From Cedecea neteri (GTDB lineage Bacteria > Pseudomonadota > Gammaproteobacteria > Enterobacterales > Enterobacteriaceae), in assembly GCF_000758325.1 (NCBI RefSeq), contig NZ_CP009459.1:372001-436000 (forward strand): 64,000 nucleotides of DNA. The letters are read 5' to 3'. The notes under the pieces are model-generated. The model was given only the letters and a program-made list of their open reading frames with translations. It ran no database searches and was not told the DNA's origin. The position numbers were made by a program, and so were the translations under genes. Positions 1 through 9,322 of the stretch are shown here, in pieces (position 1 is the stretch's first letter; each line of letters opens with the position of its first letter).

Positions 1-282
1 ACTACCGACCAGGCTGCTCATTTCGTTACACATGTTGCGCATTTCACGGGTAATCGACTCGGCATAACCGAGCAGTACTTTACCAGCAACGGTAAGCTGA
101 ACACCGGTATTTTTGCGGATGATCAGCTCCAGTCCGAACAGCGCCTCCATGTCGCTGATGATTTTACTGACCGCAGGCTGGGTCAAACTCAACTGCTTCG
201 CCGCAGAGCCAAATGAACCACTTCTTACCACTTCCTGAAATACCACCAGGTGCTGTGTTTTAGGTAATGTCGTATTATCCAT
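1..282 (-). CDS. tdcA: TdcA-like LysR-family transcriptional activator (5' part, cut by window edge)
   Basis: The first 94 codons are present and the rest lies beyond base 1. The N-terminus carries a LysR-type winged helix-turn-helix (residues about 9-68, with the motif LTQPAVSKIISDME), and its opening KTQHLVVFQEVVRSGSFGSA closely resembles E. coli TdcA, the activator of the tdcABCDEFG threonine/serine degradation operon. The ATG at 282 lacks a strong Shine-Dalgarno but matches the TdcA N-terminus. In E. coli the neighbour of fbaA on this side is mscS/argP, so a tdc operon has probably been placed here; that cannot be checked inside the window. An ArgP assignment is excluded by the different N-terminus. 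Family is certain, the TdcA name likely. Confidence 0.82.
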   Translation of the reverse strand, partial: MDNTTLPKTQHLVVFQEVVRSGSFGSAAKQLSLTQPAVSKIISDMEALFGLELIIRKNTGVQLTVAGKVLLGYAESITREMRNMCNEMSSLVGS

Positions 283-310
283 AAAGCGCCATGCCTAATA
301 AGTTGCCAAT

Positions 311-360
311 GGCGGCGATCTTACGTATTCCCCGTTAAAGGTTATGTGCGGCGACTCACA
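311..360 (-). promoter_or_regulatory. Candidate CRP-dependent promoter of tdcA
   Basis: A CRP-type palindrome TGTGC-N6-TCACA lies at 345-360. On the minus strand a -10-like TAAGAT lies at 323-318, which would put the start site near 311 and the CRP centre at about -41.5, the class II position. The E. coli tdc promoter is likewise CRP-dependent. The start site is inferred from spacing only. Confidence 0.55.
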
Positions 361-635
361 ACTGCTCAACCATGATTTGTTCAATAAGCACGCGAACACA
401 ATAAAAACCAATAATAACAATTGGTTATGATTTTACGATCTGCCATTTATATGATTAAGGTCAACCTAAATATACTGAATAAAATAAAGTTATGGTGATA
501 ATAAATTCATATAAATGTCAGTAAGCTGTTATCAGGGATGAAGATTCATCAATATTGGCGTTAATTTATCCATCCCGTTCGAAATATAACGTAATATTAA
601 AAACACCTGCAAATATTACACTTTTATTTGAATAT
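361..635. other. AT-rich intergenic stretch between tdcA and fbaA
   Basis: There is no convincing gene on either strand. The stretch is markedly AT-rich with several A/T tracts (for example around 420-520), as expected for H-NS or IHF binding upstream of a tdc promoter, but no specific site can be defended. Confidence 0.4.
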
Positions 636-662
636 AAAAAAACCCGCCGAGGCGGGTTTTTA
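636..662 (-). terminator. Rho-independent terminator of the epd-pgk-fbaA operon
   Basis: A stem CCCGCC/GGCGGG with a two-base gap lies at 643-656 and is flanked by A and T runs on both sides, so it could act in both orientations. It sits 23 bases beyond the fbaA stop. Confidence 0.85.
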
Positions 663-684
663 TCGAAGCAAGTATTCGCTTAAA

Positions 685-1764
685 TTACAGAACGTCTACC
701 GCGTTCAGCTCTTTGAATGCCTGCTCCAGGCGAACGATCATAGAAGTCTGAGCTGCGCGCAGCCAGACACGTGGATCGTAGTATTTTTTGTTCGGCTGGT
801 CAGCGCCTTTCGGGTTACCCAGCTGACCCTGCAGGTAAGCTTCGTTTTCTTTGTAGTAGTTCAGGATGCCGTCCCAGGTTGCCCACTGGGTATCGGTATC
901 GATGTTCATTTTGATTACGCCGTAGCTTACGGAGTCTTTGATTTCCTGAGCAGAAGAACCGGAACCGCCGTGGAAGACGAAGTTCAGGCTGTTGTGCGGC
1001 AGGTTGTGTTTCTTAGAAACGTATTCCTGAGAATCGCGCAGGATGGTCGGGGTCAGAACCACGTTACCTGGTTTGTACACGCCGTGTACGTTACCGAAGG
1101 AAGCTGCGATGGTGAAACGTGGGCTGATTTTGCTCAGTTCGGTGTAAGCGTAATCAACGTCTTCTGGCTGGGTGTACAGAGCAGAAGCGTCCATGTGGCT
1201 GTTGTCCACGCCGTCTTCTTCACCGCCGGTGCAGCCCAGTTCGATTTCCAGGGTCATGCCCAGTTTGGACATGCGAGCCAGGTATTTGGAGCTGATTTCG
1301 ATGTTTTCTTCCAGAGACTCTTCGGACAGGTCAATCATGTGGGAAGAGAACAGTGGTTTACCGGTAGCGGCAAAGTGTTTTTCACCCGCATCCAGCAGGC
1401 CGTCGATCCACGGCAGCAGTTTCTTAGCACAGTGGTCAGTATGCAGGATAACCGGCACGCCGTAGTGTTCAGCCATCTGATGTACGTGGTGTGCACCAGA
1501 GATTGCACCCAGGATAGCAGCACCCTGTGGAACATCAGTTTTCACGCCTTTACCAGCGATGAACGCAGCACCGCCGTTAGAGAACTGAACGATAACCGGA
1601 GATTTTACTTTCGCAGCGGTTTCCAGAACGGCGTTAATAGAGTCGGTACCGACGCAGTTAACGGCTGGCAGAGCAAAGTTGTTCTCTTTTGCTACCTGGA
1701 AGATTTTCTGTACGTCGTCGCCAGTTACAACACCTGGTTTTACGAAATCAAAAATTTTAGACAT
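685..1764 (-). CDS. fbaA: Fructose-bisphosphate aldolase, class II
   Basis: This 359-residue zinc-dependent aldolase cleaves fructose 1,6-bisphosphate to dihydroxyacetone phosphate and glyceraldehyde 3-phosphate in the cytoplasm. The metal-binding HTDHC segment, the GGSGSS phosphate-binding loop and the NIDTDTQWA motif are all visible. The chosen ATG (MSKIFDFVKPG) gives the standard family length; an upstream in-frame extension of 21 codons is rejected because it is unlike the family and an AGGACA ribosome site precedes this ATG. It is the last gene of the epd-pgk-fbaA order, 97 bases after pgk, with a strong hairpin in that gap. Confidence 0.98.
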   Translation of the reverse strand: MSKIFDFVKPGVVTGDDVQKIFQVAKENNFALPAVNCVGTDSINAVLETAAKVKSPVIVQFSNGGAAFIAGKGVKTDVPQGAAILGAISGAHHVHQMAEHYGVPVILHTDHCAKKLLPWIDGLLDAGEKHFAATGKPLFSSHMIDLSEESLEENIEISSKYLARMSKLGMTLEIELGCTGGEEDGVDNSHMDASALYTQPEDVDYAYTELSKISPRFTIAASFGNVHGVYKPGNVVLTPTILRDSQEYVSKKHNLPHNSLNFVFHGGSGSSAQEIKDSVSYGVIKMNIDTDTQWATWDGILNYYKENEAYLQGQLGNPKGADQPNKKYYDPRVWLRAAQTSMIVRLEQAFKELNAVDVL

Positions 1765-1834
1765 GTTGATGTGTCCTGTAGGCCTTGGAAAAATCGAATC
1801 ACCGTCCTGAATCTTGCCGGGCGGCAATAAATCA

Positions 1835-1856
1835 ACGGGCAGGTTACCCTGCCCGT
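1835..1856 (-). other. Stable hairpin between pgk and fbaA
   Basis: ACGGGCAGG and CCTGCCCGT form a perfect nine-pair stem with a four-base loop in the pgk-fbaA gap. On the transcribed strand it is followed by TGATTTATT, a poor U-run, so partial termination, RNA processing or mRNA protection are all possible. Confidence 0.55.
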
Positions 1857-1861
1857 AGGAA

Positions 1862-3025
1862 TTACTTCTTAGCGCGCTCTTCGAGCATTGCTACAGCTGG
1901 CAGTACTTTGCCTTCCACGAACTCAAGGAATGCGCCGCCGCCGGTAGAGATGTAGGAAATTTTGTCTGCGATACCGAACAGGTCGATAGCGGCCAGAGTG
2001 TCGCCGCCGCCTGCGATAGAGAAGGCTTCGCTGTCTGCGATAGCGCGGGCAACGATTTCGGTCCCTTTACGGAAGTTAGGGAATTCAAATACGCCAACCG
2101 GGCCGTTCCACAGAATGGTTTTCGCGTTTTTCAGGATCACGGCCAGTTTCTCAGCGGAAACGTCGCCCATGTCCAGAATCTGCTCTTCGTCTTTGATGTC
2201 GTTCACAGACTTCAGGGTTGCGGTCGCAGTTTCGGAGAACTCAGTGGCAACACGCACGTCGGTTGGTACTGGGATGTCGCAGCGGGTCAGCAGATCTTTT
2301 GCGGTATCAACCAGGTCAGCTTCGTACAGGGATTTACCTACGTTGTGGCCCTGGGCTGCAACGAAGGTGTTCGCGATGCCGCCGCCAACAATCAGCTGGT
2401 CAGCGATTTTGGACAGGGAATCCAGCACGGTCAGTTTGGTAGAAACTTTAGAACCACCAACGATAGCAACCATTGGGCGAGCAGGTTCTTTCAGAGCTTT
2501 GCCCAGCGCTTCCAGTTCGTCAGCCAGCAGCGGACCTGCACAAGCAACGTCAGCAAATTTAGCGATACCGTGAGTAGAAGCCTGCGCGCGGTGTGCAGTA
2601 CCGAAAGCGTCCATCACGAACACGTCACACAGTGCAGCGTATTTTTTAGACAGCGCTTCGTCGTCTTTTTTCTCGCCTTTGTTGAAGCGAACGTTTTCCA
2701 GAACAACCAGCTCACCGGCAGCAACTTCTACGCCATCCAAGTAATCTTTTACCAGACGAACCGGGTTAGACAGTTTGTCTTTCAGGTAGTTAACCACTGG
2801 CAGCAGAGAGAATTCTTCGTTGTACTCGCCTTCGGTCGGACGACCCAGGTGAGAAGTCACCATGACTTTAGCACCCTGTTTCAGCGCCAGTTCAATGGTC
2901 GGCAGAGATGCACGGATACGCGCATCGCTGGTGACTTTCCCGTCTTTAACCGGCACGTTCAGATCGGCACGGATGAATACGCGTTTGCCCGCCAGATCCA
3001 GATCGGTCATCTTAATTACAGACAT
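1862..3025 (-). CDS. pgk: Phosphoglycerate kinase
   Basis: This 387-residue protein is the usual length of bacterial Pgk. It transfers phosphate from 1,3-bisphosphoglycerate to ADP in glycolysis. Visible hallmarks are the N-terminal [11 protein letters not shown] substrate-binding segment, TSHLGRP, the hinge [12 protein letters not shown] and the C-terminal nucleotide-binding GGGDTLAA. It follows epd by 21 bases and precedes fbaA, so it is probably transcribed both from the Cra/CRP-controlled epd promoter and from promoters inside epd, as in E. coli. The internal promoters were not located here. Confidence 0.98.
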   Translation of the reverse strand: MSVIKMTDLDLAGKRVFIRADLNVPVKDGKVTSDARIRASLPTIELALKQGAKVMVTSHLGRPTEGEYNEEFSLLPVVNYLKDKLSNPVRLVKDYLDGVEVAAGELVVLENVRFNKGEKKDDEALSKKYAALCDVFVMDAFGTAHRAQASTHGIAKFADVACAGPLLADELEALGKALKEPARPMVAIVGGSKVSTKLTVLDSLSKIADQLIVGGGIANTFVAAQGHNVGKSLYEADLVDTAKDLLTRCDIPVPTDVRVATEFSETATATLKSVNDIKDEEQILDMGDVSAEKLAVILKNAKTILWNGPVGVFEFPNFRKGTEIVARAIADSEAFSIAGGGDTLAAIDLFGIADKISYISTGGGAFLEFVEGKVLPAVAMLEERAKK

Positions 3026-3046
3026 GGTGAATCCTCTCGTTGATTC

Positions 3047-4093
3047 TTAAAGTTTTGCAGACGCAACGTGCGCCTTACCTGAAATCCATTGAGCCATAAC
3101 CAACGTGGTGTCGAGCATCCTGTTGGCGAAGCCCCATTCGTTATCACACCAGACTAGAGTTTTAATCAGATGTTGCCCACTGACCCGCGTTTGCGTGCCG
3201 TCGACGATTGCACTGTGCGGATCGTGGTTAAAATCAGTAGAGACCAACGGTAATTCCGTATAGTCAACTATACCATGAAATGCTTCCTGTGCCGCTTTTT
3301 GCAGCAAGTGGTTGACTTCACATGCATTTACTGAATTTCTGACCGTCACGCTTAAATCAATGGCCGTTACGTTTATCGTGGGAACGCGTACCGCGATCGC
3401 CTCAAAACGGTCATTAAATTGTGGAAAAATACGCGTGATACCGGCTGCAAGACGCGTATCCACCGGAATAATCGACTGACTCGCCGCGCGGGTACGTCGC
3501 AAATCAGGGTGGTAAGCGTCAATAACCTGCTGATCGTGCATGGCCGAGTGGATGGTGGTGACCGTCCCGGACTCAATGCCAAACGCTTCATCCAGCAGTT
3601 TAATGATTGGAATAATACAGTTTGTGGTGCAGGAGGCATTGGAGACGATGCGATGGCTGTCTTCGACCTGTTCATGGTTCACGCCGTAAACAACGGTCGT
3701 ATCGAGGTCGTTACCGCCGGGGTGCGAGAACAAGACTTTCTTCGCTCCTGCCGCCAGGTGGGCTTCACCGTCAGCGCGGGAGCCGAACACGCCGGTGCAG
3801 TCCAGCACGATATCAACGCCCAGTTCACGCCATGGCAGCGCTTCAATGGTCGGTTCGTGCAGCAGGCGAATGCTGTCGTCGCCCACAAACAGGACTTCAC
3901 GCTCCTGGCGAACATCCCAGGCAAAGCGGCCGTGGCTGGTATCGTACTTCAACAGATGCGCGATACCCGCAGCGTCTGCCAGTTCGTTGATTGCTACCAC
4001 GGTAATTTCCGCACGGCGACCAGATTCGTACAAAGCACGTACCACGTTGCGCCCAATGCGACCGAAGCCATTAATAGCGATGCGTACGGTCAT
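3047..4093 (-). CDS. epd: D-erythrose-4-phosphate dehydrogenase
   Basis: A GAPDH-family enzyme of 348 residues that oxidises erythrose 4-phosphate to 4-phosphoerythronate, the first step of the DXP-dependent pyridoxal phosphate pathway. The Rossmann motif NGFGRIGR (residues 8-15) and the catalytic segment SNASCTTNC with Cys155 are present. The start [11 protein letters not shown] was chosen over an upstream 30-codon extension because it matches the family N-terminus and AGGAGAGAT precedes it. It is distinguished from GapA by divergent sequence and by position immediately upstream of pgk-fbaA. Confidence 0.95.
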   Translation of the reverse strand: MTVRIAINGFGRIGRNVVRALYESGRRAEITVVAINELADAAGIAHLLKYDTSHGRFAWDVRQEREVLFVGDDSIRLLHEPTIEALPWRELGVDIVLDCTGVFGSRADGEAHLAAGAKKVLFSHPGGNDLDTTVVYGVNHEQVEDSHRIVSNASCTTNCIIPIIKLLDEAFGIESGTVTTIHSAMHDQQVIDAYHPDLRRTRAASQSIIPVDTRLAAGITRIFPQFNDRFEAIAVRVPTINVTAIDLSVTVRNSVNACEVNHLLQKAAQEAFHGIVDYTELPLVSTDFNHDPHSAIVDGTQTRVSGQHLIKTLVWCDNEWGFANRMLDTTLVMAQWISGKAHVASAKL

Positions 4094-4213
4094 ATCTCTC
4101 CTGCCAGAATCCCTGGGATTTAGTGGCTGACAGAGTAATCCAGCAACCGCCTGAGGGGAATCCTCGCACTCATGAAACTGCACTTGTTTGCTTAATTGTC
4201 GAACATTTATTCG

Positions 4214-4230
4214 ACTGAAACGCTTCAGCT
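4214..4230 (-). promoter_or_regulatory. Cra (FruR) operator upstream of epd
   Basis: The minus strand reads AGCTGAAGCGTTTCAGT, an almost exact match to the Cra consensus GCTGAAWCGTTTCA. The E. coli epd-pgk promoter is a known Cra target. It lies about 120 bases upstream of the epd start codon. Confidence 0.75.
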
Positions 4231-4286
4231 ATGTTAAGCGAAAGCGGGAATAAAAGGAACGATACCCCAACATGCTCCGCTCAACT

Positions 4287-4302
4287 TCTGACATACATCA
4301 CA
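4287..4302 (-). promoter_or_regulatory. CRP site upstream of epd
   Basis: TCTGA-N6-TCACA matches 9 of 10 specified positions of the CRP consensus. CRP control of the E. coli epd promoter is established, but here the site is predicted by sequence only. Confidence 0.6.
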
Positions 4303-4375
4303 GTTTTGGTGGAATAACTGCAACTGAGCGCCGCAGTGGTGGAATAAAGAGCAGGGTATAAGTGGAATAATCGGC

Positions 4376-4402
4376 ATAAAAAAGGGCCGCCGAAGCGACC
4401 CT
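4376..4402 (-). terminator. Rho-independent terminator of tktA
   Basis: On the minus strand AGGGTCGC-TTCG-GCGGCCCT forms an eight-pair stem (one G-U pair) with a UUCG tetraloop and six Ts. It starts 18 bases after the tktA stop. Confidence 0.93.
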
Positions 4403-4420
4403 GATAGTTAGCGAGACGGA

Positions 4421-6412
4421 TTACAGAATCGCTTTAGCCTGTTTCACCACGTTTTCCACGGTGAAGCCAAACTCTTCGAACAGCAGTTCCGCTGGTGCAG
4501 ACTCACCGAAGGTGGTCATGCCGACGATAGCGCCGTTCAGGCCAACGTATTTGTACCAGTAGTCAGCGATGCCAGCTTCGATAGCTACGCGAGCAGTAAC
4601 GGCTTTCGGCAGCACGGATTCACGGTAAGCCGCATCCTGTTTGTCGAACGCGTCGGTAGACGGCATGGACACTACGCGCGCTTTCACGCCTTCGGCAGTC
4701 AGTTTGTCCCATGCAGCAACCGCCAGCTCAACTTCAGAACCGGTAGCGATGAAGATAAGCTCAGGCTGACCTGCGCAATCCTTCAGCACGTAGCCGCCGC
4801 GAGCGATGTCTTTCAGCTGCTGCTCGGTACGATCCTGCTGAGCCAGGTTCTGGCGGGAAAGGATCAGCGCGGTCGGGCCGTCGTGACGCTCAACGCCGTA
4901 CTTCCACGCTACTGCGGACTCAACCTGGTCACATGGGCGCCAGGTGCTCATGTTCGGGGTTACGCGCAGGGAAGCGACCTGCTCAACCGGCTGGTGAGTT
5001 GGGCCATCTTCGCCCAGGCCGATGGAGTCGTGGGTGTATACCATCACCTGACGCTGTTTCATCAGCGCAGCCATACGCACCGCGTTACGAGCGTATTCTA
5101 CGAACATCAGGAAGGTAGAGGTGTACGGCAGGAAGCCACCGTGCAGGGAGATACCGTTGGCGATAGCGGTCATACCGAATTCGCGCACGCCGTAATGGAT
5201 GTAGTTCCCGGCGGTATCTTCGTTAATCGCTTTAGAACCGGACCAGATAGTCAGGTTAGAAGGCGCCAGGTCAGCGGAGCCGCCCAGGAATTCTGGCAGC
5301 AGCGGGCCAAACGCTTCGATAGCATTCTGGGACGCTTTACGGCTGGCGATCTTGGATGGGTTAGCCTGCAGCTTAGCGATGAATTCGTTCGCTTTCGCGT
5401 CGAAGTCAGCAGGCATTTCGCCTTTCACGCGGCGAGTAAACTCCGCGGCTTCCTGCGGGAAAGCTTTCGCGTAAGCAGCGAACTTCTCGTTCCATACGGC
5501 TTCTTTAGCCTGACCAGCTTCTTTCGCATCCCACTGCGCGTAGATGTCAGAAGGGATTTCGAACGGCACGTGGTTCCAGCCCAGCGCTTCGCGAGTCAGT
5601 GCGATTTCTGCATCACCCAGCGGTGCGCCATGAGAGTCATGGGTGCCGGCTTTGTTCGGGGAACCGAAACCGATGATGGTTTTGCACATCAGCAGGGATG
5701 GTTTGTCGGTCACCGCACGCGCTTCTTCTACTGCACGTTTGATAGCCGCGGCATCGTGGCCGTCTACGCCGCGCACTACGTGCCAGCCGTAGGCTTCAAA
5801 GCGTTTCGCGGTATCGTCGGTGAACCAGCCTTCAACGTGGCCGTCGATGGAGATGCCGTTGTCGTCATAGAACGCAACCAGTTTACCCAGCTTCAGGGTA
5901 CCTGCCAGAGAGCAAACCTCGTGAGAGATGCCTTCCATCATGCAGCCATCACCCATGAATGCATAGGTGAAGTGGTCCACGATGTCGTGACCCGGACGGT
6001 TAAACTGTGCCGCCAGCGTTTTCTCTGCGATAGCCATACCAACCGCATTCGCAATACCCTGACCCAGTGGGCCAGTCGTGGTTTCAACACCGGCGGTGTA
6101 GCCCACTTCCGGGTGGCCCGGAGTCTGAGAGTGCAGCTGACGGAAGTTTTTCAGCTGTTCAATCGGCAGATCATAACCGCTGAGGTGCAGCAGGCTGTAA
6201 ATCAGCATAGAACCGTGGCCGTTGGACAGCACGAAGCGGTCGCGATCGGCCCAGGACGGGTTCTGTGGGTTATGGTTCAGGAAATCACGCCACAGGACTT
6301 CGGCAATGTCGGCCATGCCCATAGGGGCACCCGGGTGACCGGATTTGGCTTTTTGTACTGCGTCCATGCTGAGCGCACGAATAGCATTGGCAAGCTCTTT
6401 ACGAGAGGACAT
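4421..6412 (-). CDS. tktA: Transketolase 1
   Basis: A 663-residue thiamine-diphosphate enzyme of the non-oxidative pentose phosphate pathway that moves two-carbon ketol units between sugar phosphates. Length matches E. coli TktA. Visible features are [13 protein letters not shown] near the N-terminus, the ThDP-binding GDGCMMEG motif, the [16 protein letters not shown] segment of the pyrimidine domain and the conserved C-terminal domain. GGAG lies eight bases before the ATG. It is monocistronic, with its own terminator. In E. coli several genes (yggC-D-F, cmtAB) separate epd and tktA; here only 237 bases do. Confidence 0.98.
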   Translation of the reverse strand: MSSRKELANAIRALSMDAVQKAKSGHPGAPMGMADIAEVLWRDFLNHNPQNPSWADRDRFVLSNGHGSMLIYSLLHLSGYDLPIEQLKNFRQLHSQTPGHPEVGYTAGVETTTGPLGQGIANAVGMAIAEKTLAAQFNRPGHDIVDHFTYAFMGDGCMMEGISHEVCSLAGTLKLGKLVAFYDDNGISIDGHVEGWFTDDTAKRFEAYGWHVVRGVDGHDAAAIKRAVEEARAVTDKPSLLMCKTIIGFGSPNKAGTHDSHGAPLGDAEIALTREALGWNHVPFEIPSDIYAQWDAKEAGQAKEAVWNEKFAAYAKAFPQEAAEFTRRVKGEMPADFDAKANEFIAKLQANPSKIASRKASQNAIEAFGPLLPEFLGGSADLAPSNLTIWSGSKAINEDTAGNYIHYGVREFGMTAIANGISLHGGFLPYTSTFLMFVEYARNAVRMAALMKQRQVMVYTHDSIGLGEDGPTHQPVEQVASLRVTPNMSTWRPCDQVESAVAWKYGVERHDGPTALILSRQNLAQQDRTEQQLKDIARGGYVLKDCAGQPELIFIATGSEVELAVAAWDKLTAEGVKARVVSMPSTDAFDKQDAAYRESVLPKAVTARVAIEAGIADYWYKYVGLNGAIVGMTTFGESAPAELLFEEFGFTVENVVKQAKAIL

Positions 6413-6680
6413 TTTGACTCCAGATCGGATGGTTGAAGGTCGCGCCTTGACTACGATGCGTTATGGGCTACGCCCGAAAATGTGACAACAATGTACACCA
6501 GGGGAATGGTCATGTACATGCGGCGTGCCGTTGACAGGGTAAGAAATCTCTGGATAACGCTCGCAAGTTGCGCAACCTGATGCGCAGGCCATTTATTCTT
6601 CTTTATACTGGGTCAGGAGCCGCCTCGCCTGCGGTAAATCCGATTCTGTTTTTACCTATTATAAAGAAAGGAAAATGGCC

Positions 6681-7439
6681 ATGAAGATGCGCCCAATATT
6701 GTTGAGCCTGAGCGTCGCAGCCCTGCTGAGCGGCTGCCAGGGAATGGATTCCAACGGGCTATTGACCTCTGGAGCCGAAGCTTTCCAGGCCTACACTTTA
6801 AGCGACGCGCAGGTGAAAACCCTGAGCGATGATGCCTGTAAGCAGCAGGACAGCAAAGCCACGATAGCCCCGGCAGACAGCCCATACACCCAGCGGCTGA
6901 ACAAAATTGCCTCCGCGCTGGGCGATAACATCAACGGCCTGCCGGTCAATTACAAAGTTTATGTGACCAAAGACGTCAACGCCTTCGCCATGGCGAACGG
7001 CTGCATCCGCGTCTACAGCGGCCTGATGGACATGATGGACGACAACGAAGTCGAAGCGGTGATTGGCCACGAAATGGGGCACGTCGCGCTGGGCCACGTC
7101 AAAAAAGGCATGCAGGTCGCGCTCGGGGCAAACGCTGCGCGTGTCGCTGCAGCATCCGCAGGCGGCGTGATTGGCAATCTGTCGCAGTCTCAGCTTGGGG
7201 ATTTAGGCGAAAAACTGGTGAACGCTCAGTTCTCCCAGCGCCAGGAATCCGAGGCAGACGATTACTCTTACGATCTGTTGCGCAAACGCGGCATCAACCC
7301 GACCGGCCTTGCCACCAGCTTCGAGAAACTGGCTAAGCTCGACGAAGGCCGCCAAAGCTCCATGCTGGACGACCACCCGGCGTCGGCCGCTCGTGCCCAG
7401 CATATTCGTGACCGCATGGCGGCGGATGGCATTAAGTAA
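6681..7439 (+). CDS. loiP: Metalloprotease LoiP (M48 family lipoprotein)
   Basis: A 252-residue outer-membrane lipoprotein protease homologous to E. coli LoiP (YggG), which is induced at low osmolarity and works with BepA. The lipobox LLSGC gives a lipidated Cys19, and the zinc motif HEMGH spans residues 130-134. I chose the ATG at 6681 over 6675 because AAAGG is nine bases from 6681 but only three from 6675, and MKMRP matches the homologue. The 268-base gap to the divergent tktA contains a -10-like TATACT at 6604-6609. A hairpin terminator follows. Confidence 0.93.
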   Translation: MKMRPILLSLSVAALLSGCQGMDSNGLLTSGAEAFQAYTLSDAQVKTLSDDACKQQDSKATIAPADSPYTQRLNKIASALGDNINGLPVNYKVYVTKDVNAFAMANGCIRVYSGLMDMMDDNEVEAVIGHEMGHVALGHVKKGMQVALGANAARVAAASAGGVIGNLSQSQLGDLGEKLVNAQFSQRQESEADDYSYDLLRKRGINPTGLATSFEKLAKLDEGRQSSMLDDHPASAARAQHIRDRMAADGIK

Positions 7440-7442
7440 TGA

Positions 7443-7473
7443 TCAAAAAACTTGCGCACCCCATGGTGCGCAA
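7443..7473 (-). terminator. Terminator between loiP and the dga operon
   Basis: A perfect nine-pair stem TTGCGCACC/GGTGCGCAA with loop CCAT. On the minus strand it is followed by TTTTTT, so it should end the dga transcript; read from the plus strand it has a poorer tail and may also serve loiP. Confidence 0.88.
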
Positions 7474-7476
7474 AAC

Positions 7477-8223
7477 TTATTCCACCAGCGACTTCACGAT
7501 ATCCATCAAGCGAACCACATCTTCCGGCCGGGTGTTGCCCGTCTGCGGGTCAATAATTGACGTGTAAACGTGCGGCATAACACGCAACATTCCGGCTTCC
7601 AGACAGGTTTGCAAAATAATGCCAAAGTTATCCAGATCAATACCGCCAGTCGGTTCAATCAGCGTCATACCGCTGCGCGCCGCCGCCTCTGCCAGGGCAT
7701 AGAGTTCAGGCAACGATTTCTCACCTCCCATCGGAAAGAACTTCGCGGCATGTGCGCCAGCATCCAGCATCATGCGTACGGCAGCATCACCGGAAACGCG
7801 GGCTGGCGTGCCTTTACTGCTGCTGACGCCGGTAGAGATAAGCACCTCGCCAGCTGTTCCGGTTGGGCTGACCAAAGCGTTAATGTGCGTTTTTTCACCC
7901 CCCGTTGCCGCCAGCGCGCCCGCCGCAAATCCGCACCCGGTAAAGGTCTGGTTGACGTGAGCCGGATGCACTTTAGAGGCAATCATCGCCGCTTTATAAA
8001 ATTGCGCCGGATCACCGGCACCCAGCCCAACAGAAATTGACGGCACCTCAGCCATCCAGCGCTGAACCTCATTGATCCCTTCCTCAACAGAATCAAACTG
8101 GGCGGAAAGCACGCCAATGACCGCATGGCCTTCGGCGGCCTCGTAGATTTCCCGGGCATTGGCGATGTCCTTCGCCAGCACGTTAATCGCCACACGCTGA
8201 CGATAAAAATTAATCTGCTGCAT
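7477..8223 (-). CDS. dgaF: 2-dehydro-3-deoxy-6-phosphogluconate aldolase of the D-glucosaminate pathway
   Basis: A 248-residue class I aldolase that splits KDGP into pyruvate and glyceraldehyde 3-phosphate. It resembles DgaF of Salmonella rather than the shorter Eda. A longer in-frame start was rejected: the ATG at 8223 (MQQINFYRQRV) gives the expected N-terminus, overlaps dgaE by 14 bases and suits translational coupling. Motifs include AKFFPMGG and the EPTGGIDLDN phosphate-binding segment. It is the last gene of the dga operon and turns the keto-deoxy acid made by DgaE into central metabolites. Confidence 0.9.
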   Translation of the reverse strand: MQQINFYRQRVAINVLAKDIANAREIYEAAEGHAVIGVLSAQFDSVEEGINEVQRWMAEVPSISVGLGAGDPAQFYKAAMIASKVHPAHVNQTFTGCGFAAGALAATGGEKTHINALVSPTGTAGEVLISTGVSSSKGTPARVSGDAAVRMMLDAGAHAAKFFPMGGEKSLPELYALAEAAARSGMTLIEPTGGIDLDNFGIILQTCLEAGMLRVMPHVYTSIIDPQTGNTRPEDVVRLMDIVKSLVE

Positions 8224-9319
8224 GGTCTGCAATCTCCTGTAGTCGCGCGACAATGAGCGCCATTTCCCCTTCCGCCACCGTTCTGGGATCAAGACTAAAA
8301 ATCCCCTGATGCAGGTTATAGCGACGGGCATAAATAGCGATATCGCCACCGCGTAGCCTAGCTTCAACCTCCCGCGCATCCAGCCCCAGCTCCTGGGCAT
8401 TCACCCGGATACGAACACGCCAGATGGCACGCCCAGCCTCGTCTTGTTCTATATCAGCGCTCAGCCCGCGAATGGCGGAAATAGCCTCAACCGTCGGTTG
8501 CAACTGCTCCGCGGTGACGATGGTCTGCCCCTGATGGTAGTTCTCCAGGGCATACACCAGCCCGACCATATTCTCTTTGCCAATTTTCATCGCCCTGGCA
8601 ATACCGTGATGCTGCGCCTTGCAGGCGGCAATCCACTGTTTTTTGCCGGTGATAAAACCAGAAGTCGGCGCATTAAAGGCTTTTGCCCCACTGTAAATAA
8701 CCATATCTGCACCGCTTGCCACCCAGGCCTGTAAATCTTCCTCGGCAGCGGCATCAACAATCAAGGGCAGGTTGTGGCGCTGTGCCACCTGCACGAAATC
8801 CTCAATGCTCAGCATCCCTTTCTGTACGCAGTGATGTGACTTCACGTACAACAGCGCGGCGCTCTGTTCAGTCACCGCGCTCTCGAGCTGCCAGCAAGCG
8901 GCCAGATTACTGGAGCCGACTTCCACCACTCGCCCACCGCCCAGCCGAATCGCACTGGTGATTGGCGCGCCATAGTCGACGTTATGCCCACGCAGCATTA
9001 TCACTTCATTGGCCATGCCCGAACTCTCAGGCATTAACGTCACTCGCGCCTGGTCACCACGGGTAATTGCTGCGGCCACGGCAATCGCAATGCCTGCCGA
9101 AGCACAGGATGTAGCGTAGCTGTCTTCCGCACCGGTATAGCGGGAGATGAGCTCCCCCGTTCTGTCCACTAGCAGGTCAATCTCCACAAAAGTCGAGGCC
9201 GCCTTCGCCGTGGCTTGCATCACGTCGGGGGAAACGCTGGAAACCCCCAGAATCGTCATTTTCCCACAGGCGTTTATCACCTGTTTTAAACCCAGCTGTT
9301 GATAGATGTTCTGTGTCAT
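8210..9319 (-). CDS. dgaE: D-glucosaminate-6-phosphate ammonia-lyase
   Basis: A 369-residue fold-type I PLP enzyme of the SelA-like family. In Salmonella, DgaE converts D-glucosaminate 6-phosphate into KDGP and ammonia. The PLP lysine is in YSGAKAFNAP and the cofactor aspartate in LIVDAAAEED. It lies between the PTS genes, three bases after dgaD, and overlaps dgaF, so substrate import, deamination and aldol cleavage are encoded as one unit. An L-seryl-tRNA selenium transferase reading is rejected on context and size. Confidence 0.9.
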   Translation of the reverse strand: MTQNIYQQLGLKQVINACGKMTILGVSSVSPDVMQATAKAASTFVEIDLLVDRTGELISRYTGAEDSYATSCASAGIAIAVAAAITRGDQARVTLMPESSGMANEVIMLRGHNVDYGAPITSAIRLGGGRVVEVGSSNLAACWQLESAVTEQSAALLYVKSHHCVQKGMLSIEDFVQVAQRHNLPLIVDAAAEEDLQAWVASGADMVIYSGAKAFNAPTSGFITGKKQWIAACKAQHHGIARAMKIGKENMVGLVYALENYHQGQTIVTAEQLQPTVEAISAIRGLSADIEQDEAGRAIWRVRIRVNAQELGLDAREVEARLRGGDIAIYARRYNLHQGIFSLDPRTVAEGEMALIVARLQEIADHAAD

Positions 9320-9322
9320 GGC

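Noticed and set aside
628..1830. A 400-codon plus-strand frame over fbaA
   Set aside because: Includes the fbaA terminator and mirrors the fbaA codons; no domain visible.
4883..6436. A 517-codon open frame on the plus strand
   Set aside because: It lies wholly antisense to tktA, begins upstream in its leader, has no family signature and reflects codon bias of the opposite strand.
8224..8400. Upstream extension of dgaF
   Set aside because: It would lie entirely within dgaE, and the family N-terminus starts at the ATG at 8223.
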